Assembly: GCA_049641805.1 (NCBI GenBank)
Contig: JBARNX010000073.1
Location: 1-20,824 of the forward strand
Source of the DNA: UBA5738 sp049641805
Lineage (GTDB): Bacteria > Patescibacteriota > Minisyncoccia > Minisyncoccales > UBA5738
DNA length: 20,824 bases
Direction: 5' to 3'
The position numbers and the translations under genes were made by a program. The notes under the pieces were generated by a model, which had not been told where the DNA came from, ran no database searches, and saw only the letters and a list, made by a program, of their open reading frames with translations. This document shows, piece by piece, positions 17,550 through 20,824 of this stretch. Position 1 is the stretch's first letter, and every line of letters begins with the position of its first letter.

Positions 17550-18956
17550 ATGGATTTAAAATCATTCGCGTCGGCGGTAAACCAGCTGTCGCAAGAGAAA
17601 GGCCTCGCGCCGGGGAAAATCATTGAAAGCATCGAGACCGCGCTGGCGGCGGCTTACAAAAAAGAATACGGTGAAAAAAGCCAGATAATTAAAGCCAAGC
17701 TCGATCCCAAAACCGGCCACGCGGATTTTTGGCAAGTGAAAACAGTGATGGATGATTCGATGATCTTTTCCGAGGAGGAATTGGAGGAGATGAAAAATGC
17801 CAACGAAAACTCTGTCGAACCGAAGGCTCCCGCCGCCGTTCCTGCAGGAGCTATGGCGGGCGAAGCCGGCGAGCCAATGGAAAAAGTGAAGTTCAATCCG
17901 GAAAAACATATTATGATCGATGAAGCAAAAAAGGACAATCCCGGAATTGCCGTCGGAGAAGAAATAATCATTCAATTGGAAGAAAAACAAGATTTTGGCC
18001 GGATCGCGGCGCAGACTGCCAAGCAGGTAATCATCCAAAAAATTCGCGAGGCGGAAAAGGAAACAATTTTCGCCGATTTCAAACTTAAGGAGGGCGAAAT
18101 AATTTCGGGCGTGGTGCAAAGAATCGAAGGCCGATCGGCGTTTATGGATATTGGCAAGACTACGGGCGTTTTGAACCGCGAAGAGCAGGTGCCGGGCGAA
18201 TTTTACCGTCCCGGACAGAGACTGAAGGCGTTTGTGCTCAAAGTGGAACAAACTTCCAAGGGGCCGATTATCTTTTTATCGCGCGCTTATCCGAAGTTTG
18301 TTTCCAAATTGTTTGAACTGGAAGTTCCCGAGATCGGTTCCGGGCAGGTGTTGGTCAAATCAATCGCGCGGGAAGCCGGATCGCGGACAAAGATCGCGGT
18401 GGCGTCAATGATGGAAGGAATTGATCCGATCGGCGCGGCGGTGGGACAGCGCGGTACGCGCGTGACCGCGGTGATTAATGAATTGGGTGGCGAAAAAATC
18501 GACATTATTGAATATTCGGATGATCCGCAAAGATATATTATCAATGCTTTATCGCCGGCAAAGATTATGGAAGTGAGGGTTTTGCCCAAGAATAAAGCAT
18601 TGGCAGTGGTGCCTGACGACCAATTATCGCTGGCGATCGGCAAAGACGGCCAAAATGTGCGTTTGGCCGCCAAGCTGACCGGCTGGAAGATAGATGTTCG
18701 CAGCCCGGAGAATTTGAGCGAAGCGTTGGCGCAGGCCGAGAAAGATGCCGAAGAAATTGCTATTGCCGACCGGGCAGAAGAGAAAAACGAATCGGCGGAA
18801 ACCGCGGTCTTGGAAACTGCGAAGGATGGAGAAAAGAATAAAGAAACAAAGAGAACAAAAACCAAAAAATCCGCGCCGGAAGTTAAAAAGGAGAAAAAAA
18901 CCGCGAAACCGGCCAAAAGAACAGCCGCGAAACCAAGAAAAGTGAAAAAGGAATAA
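17550..18956 (+). CDS. nusA: Transcription termination/antitermination factor NusA
   Basis: The protein has 468 residues from the ATG at 17550 (MDLKSFASAVNQLSQEKGL); the frame opens 28 codons earlier inside the palindrome, which is unlikely coding. Domains in order: an N-terminal RNA-polymerase-binding domain (1-170), including FGRIAAQTAKQVIIQKIREA at its end; S1 (GEIISGVVQRIEGRSAFMDI); KH1 (DPIGAAVGQRGTRVTAVINE); and KH2 (DDQLSLAIGKDGQNVRLAAK). The last 60 residues are a Lys/Ala/Glu-rich disordered tail instead of the acidic repeats of E. coli. The N-domain has about 40 extra residues (75-115), encoded partly by a GC-rich palindrome. NusA tunes pausing, termination and coupling. tig follows 30 nt later. 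Confidence 0.95.
   Translation: MDLKSFASAVNQLSQEKGLAPGKIIESIETALAAAYKKEYGEKSQIIKAKLDPKTGHADFWQVKTVMDDSMIFSEEELEEMKNANENSVEPKAPAAVPAGAMAGEAGEPMEKVKFNPEKHIMIDEAKKDNPGIAVGEEIIIQLEEKQDFGRIAAQTAKQVIIQKIREAEKETIFADFKLKEGEIISGVVQRIEGRSAFMDIGKTTGVLNREEQVPGEFYRPGQRLKAFVLKVEQTSKGPIIFLSRAYPKFVSKLFELEVPEIGSGQVLVKSIAREAGSRTKIAVASMMEGIDPIGAAVGQRGTRVTAVINELGGEKIDIIEYSDDPQRYIINALSPAKIMEVRVLPKNKALAVVPDDQLSLAIGKDGQNVRLAAKLTGWKIDVRSPENLSEALAQAEKDAEEIAIADRAEEKNESAETAVLETAKDGEKNKETKRTKTKKSAPEVKKEKKTAKPAKRTAAKPRKVKKE
17825..17867 (+). repeat. GC-rich palindrome inside nusA
   Basis: CCCGCC (17829-17834) pairs with GGCGGG (17855-17860), and TCCTGCAGGA (17840-17849) is self-complementary at the centre. GGCT (17825-17828) with AGCC (17864-17867) extends the stem after a 3-nt bulge. 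It encodes the Ala/Pro/Gly stretch APAAVPAGAMAGEAGEP within the extra N-domain loop. Confidence 0.55.
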
Positions 18957-18986
18957 TTTGCAACGGAAACGCAATTGATCAAAAAA

Positions 18987-19922
18987 ATGAATAAAATTAT
19001 TGTTACAAAATTACCCAAATCAAAAGTTGAAATCGCGGTTGAAGTTCCCGCCGAAGAATTCGCGATATTTTTCGATAAAGCTTTGGCTGAAATCGCCAAA
19101 GAGGCGGAGATCAGCGGCTTTCGGAAGGGCGCCGCGCCCAAGGAAATGGTGAAGAGCAGAACGGGGGCGGCAAAAATTATGGATCGCGCCGCGAGTTTGG
19201 CCATCGAGGCGACTTTTCCGGCGGCGATCGTTGAAAACAAACTGGAACCGCTGGGTTATCCGGAGGTTAGTATTACCAAGTTGGCCGAGGGCAATCCCTT
19301 GGAATACAAAGCCGTTGTCGCGGTTTATCCGCACGCCGAATTGCCTAATTACAAACAGATTGCCGCGGGATTCAAATTGGAAGAAGCCAAAGTGACCGAT
19401 GAGGATATCAAACGGTTGAAATCGGAGAAAGAGCGGCATTTGCGCGAGCATTTGCGCGAGGATGTGCTTGAGGCGGTGGCGCAGAAAACCGCGATTGACA
19501 TTCCCGATATTTTGATTGAACGGGAAACCGAAAAAATGATGCGCCAGCTCAAAGAAAAAACGCCTCAAGTGCTGAATATGAATTTTGATGAATACTTGAA
19601 AAAGTTGGGCAAGACCGAAGACCAGTTGCGGGAAGGTATGGCCAAAGACAATGAGCGGAAGATAAAAAATTATCTGATTTTGCAGGAAATTTCCAAGCGC
19701 GAGAATATCGCGGCCAGCGACGGGGAAGTGGAGTCTGCGGTGGTTAAGGCTCTGGCCGACGAAGCCGTTGCCGCCGAGCCGGGAACCGCGGTGCGAAAGG
19801 AAGGGAACGGCGATGGAGATGCCAAGCCGATCGTTGACGAGCAAATCAGGGAATATTATCGCGAAAATATCAAGACCGAGAAAACCTTCCAGTTTCTCGA
19901 AAATTATTTCAAGAAATCATAG
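18987..19922 (+). CDS. tig: Trigger factor lacking the PPIase domain
   Basis: The protein has 311 residues from the ATG at 18987; a TTG four codons earlier is possible. The N-terminal ribosome-docking domain carries the signature GFRKGAAP (44-51) and runs to about residue 115 (VYPHAELPNYKQI). Where E. coli trigger factor (432 residues) inserts its FKBP-type PPIase domain, this protein goes from the linker (VTDEDIKRLKSEKE) straight into the C-terminal chaperone domain (IDIPDILIERETEKMMRQLK and on to FQFLENYFKK). The loss is clean and in frame. It should still hold nascent chains but not isomerise prolines. Palindrome copy 6 separates it from clpP, a common genomic partner. Confidence 0.9.
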   Translation: MNKIIVTKLPKSKVEIAVEVPAEEFAIFFDKALAEIAKEAEISGFRKGAAPKEMVKSRTGAAKIMDRAASLAIEATFPAAIVENKLEPLGYPEVSITKLAEGNPLEYKAVVAVYPHAELPNYKQIAAGFKLEEAKVTDEDIKRLKSEKERHLREHLREDVLEAVAQKTAIDIPDILIERETEKMMRQLKEKTPQVLNMNFDEYLKKLGKTEDQLREGMAKDNERKIKNYLILQEISKRENIAASDGEVESAVVKALADEAVAAEPGTAVRKEGNGDGDAKPIVDEQIREYYRENIKTEKTFQFLENYFKKS

Positions 19923-19931
19923 TTAGTGTTA

Positions 19932-20042
19932 AATTGAAAAATCAAAATGGAAAATGACAATGTAAAATTGTAAAGTGTCTAAATCTTAACATTTTAACAT
20001 TTTGAACTGTCATTTTGATCTTTGATTTTTACAGTTTCAATT
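19932..20042 (+). repeat. AT-rich palindrome family, copy 6 (tig / clpP gap)
   Basis: AATTGAAA (19932-19939) and TTTCAATT (20035-20042) form the base. Inside are ATCAAAATGGAAAATGACAA on the left and TGTCATTTTGATC on the right. The last base of the palindrome directly precedes the clpP ATG at 20043. Confidence 0.75.
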
Positions 20043-20627
20043 ATGAATTTAATACCTACCGTTATTGAAAAAACCCAGTATGGCGAACGGGCCTATGATA
20101 TTTACTCGCGTTTGCTCAAAGAAAGAATTGTGTTTTTGGGCGGCGCGGTTAACGATTCAGCGGCCAATTCGATTATCGCCCAATTTCTTTTTCTGGCGTC
20201 GAAAGACGAAAAAAAGGATATTCAACTGTATATCAACAGTCCGGGCGGATCGGTGACCGCGGGTTTGGCGATTTACGACACGATGCAATTCATCAAATGC
20301 CCGGTGGCGACAACTTGCGTGGGTATGGCCGCGTCAATGGGTGCGGTGCTGCTCGCCGCGGGCGCCAAGGGCAAGCGGTTTGCTTTGCCTAATTCCGAGA
20401 TTATGCTGCACCAGGTTGCCGGCGGCGCCGAAGGCGTGGCCGCGGATATCGAGATTAACGCCCGGCAGATATTAAAAATAAAAGAAGTGCTTAACGGCAT
20501 TATCGCCCGGCACACGGGGCAAAAAATCGAGAAGATCACCAATGACACCGACCGGGATTATTATCTGACGGCCGCGGAAGCCAAGGACTACGGTATTATC
20601 GACGGAGTGATTAAAACTAAGTTGTAG
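20043..20627 (+). CDS. clpP: ATP-dependent Clp protease proteolytic subunit
   Basis: The protein has 194 residues from the ATG at 20043 (MNLIPTVIEKTQYGERAYDI, the usual N-terminus without a long propeptide). The serine protease triad is S98 (GMAASMGA), H123 (MLHQVAGG) and D172 (TDRDYYL). The oxyanion motif SPGGSVTAG is present. It assembles as a double heptamer and degrades proteins unfolded by ClpX or another Clp ATPase; no ClpX gene follows within the window, although tig-clpP-clpX is a frequent order. Length is typical. A strong terminator follows 12 nt after the stop. Confidence 0.96.
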   Translation: MNLIPTVIEKTQYGERAYDIYSRLLKERIVFLGGAVNDSAANSIIAQFLFLASKDEKKDIQLYINSPGGSVTAGLAIYDTMQFIKCPVATTCVGMAASMGAVLLAAGAKGKRFALPNSEIMLHQVAGGAEGVAADIEINARQILKIKEVLNGIIARHTGQKIEKITNDTDRDYYLTAAEAKDYGIIDGVIKTKL

Positions 20628-20639
20628 TTTCGCAAAATA

Positions 20640-20697
20640 AAGTTTAACAAAGGCCGCGCCCATGCAGGATTGCACAGGCGCGATTTTTGTTAAACTT
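20640..20697 (+). terminator. Two-tier intrinsic terminator after clpP
   Basis: CGCGCC (20655-20660) pairs with GGCGCG (20677-20682) and is followed by ATTTTTG. Around it AAGTTTAACAAA (20640-20651) and TTTGTTAAACTT (20686-20697) form a perfect 12-bp outer stem. The outer stem makes it a plausible bidirectional stop. Confidence 0.8.
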
Positions 20698-20701
20698 AAA
20701 C

Positions 20702-20730
20702 TTGAATTTTTTTATTTAGGTTGATAAAAT
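20702..20730 (+). promoter_or_regulatory. Putative promoter for the gene at the right edge
   Basis: TTGAAT (20702-20707), a 17-bp spacer and TAAAAT (20725-20730), placed 28 nt before the ATG at 20758. Confidence 0.5.
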
Positions 20731-20757
20731 GAAATAATTTTGTTGGCGGTTTGTAAT

Positions 20758-20824
20758 ATGCGCGGGAATAAAATCAAAATTATAATTGCAATCATTGTTT
20801 TGGCGGTTATGGCCGCGATCGGAT
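20758..20824 (+). CDS. N-terminus of a membrane-anchored or exported protein (3' truncated)
   Basis: An ATG at 20758 opens a frame that runs off the window. It encodes MRGNKIKIIIAIIVLAVMAAIG: a basic start, then a run of hydrophobic residues, as in a signal anchor or signal peptide. It follows the clpP terminator and has its own promoter-like sequence, so it is a separate transcription unit. With 22 residues the family cannot be named. Confidence 0.55.
   Translation, partial: MRGNKIKIIIAIIVLAVMAAIG

Noticed and set aside
18287..19240. A 317-codon open frame on the minus strand
   Set aside because: It runs antisense across the nusA-tig junction, both of which are unmistakable. Its product is Ser/Phe/Ala-rich low-complexity shadow sequence.
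19020..19844. A 274-codon open frame on the minus strand
   Set aside because: It lies wholly antisense to tig and reads as a codon-bias shadow (rich in Phe, Arg, Leu, Gly) without any domain.

Overview
The window looks like chromosomal DNA from a reduced-genome bacterium, most likely Patescibacteria (CPR, Parcubacteria-like). This is inferred from gene features, not from a database match. The clues are a trigger factor without its PPIase domain, very short ATP synthase delta and epsilon subunits, almost no Shine-Dalgarno sequences, a viroplasmin-type RNase HI, and many AT-rich palindromes between housekeeping genes. TGA is used as a stop (for example by the ArsR and thioredoxin-like genes), so the code appears standard. 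All genes and both tRNAs are on the + strand.

Layout. (1) 1-2513: the tail of an unidentified protein, a hairpin element (132-328), then a tight four-gene cluster: zinc ribbon, HD phosphohydrolase, PQ-loop membrane protein, RNase HI. (2) 2514-9830: a complete F1Fo ATP synthase operon, atpB - AtpI-like - atpE - atpF - atpH - atpA - atpG - atpD - atpC. Its leader holds a second copy of the hairpin element and a long RNA-type stem, and it ends in an intrinsic terminator. (3) 9838-11494: a PhoU-like DUF47 protein with a PiT phosphate transporter. (4) 11568-14154: a HAD hydrolase, tRNA-Ala(CGC), tgt (queuosine tRNA modification) and tRNA-Phe(GAA), in a palindrome-rich stretch. (5) 14249-17202: an ArsR-controlled cassette of thioredoxin-like protein, ArsP-like permease, ArsF-like membrane-anchored thioredoxin fold and ArsG/CcdA-like membrane protein. 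It probably combines arsenical or metalloid efflux with a thiol-electron relay. (6) 17336-20697: nusA, tig and clpP (transcription elongation, nascent-chain folding, proteolysis). (7) The first codons of a membrane or exported protein run off the right edge.

The most unusual content is non-coding structure. Two elements 2.5 kb apart (132-328 and 2629-2789) share a conserved core with its own imperfect terminal inverted repeats. Each core sits inside perfect inverted arms (27 bp and 21 bp) whose sequences are unrelated between the copies, as if the core had entered the loop of two different hairpins. Separately, a family of AT-rich palindromes lies just upstream of six housekeeping start codons. 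Other long hairpins run almost into the start codons of atpB and atpH. GC-rich palindromes also occur inside coding sequence, as in-frame inserts in tgt and in nusA; one of them recurs almost identically in the intergenic hairpin after tgt. No transposase, integrase, CRISPR array or reverse transcriptase gene is present in the window.
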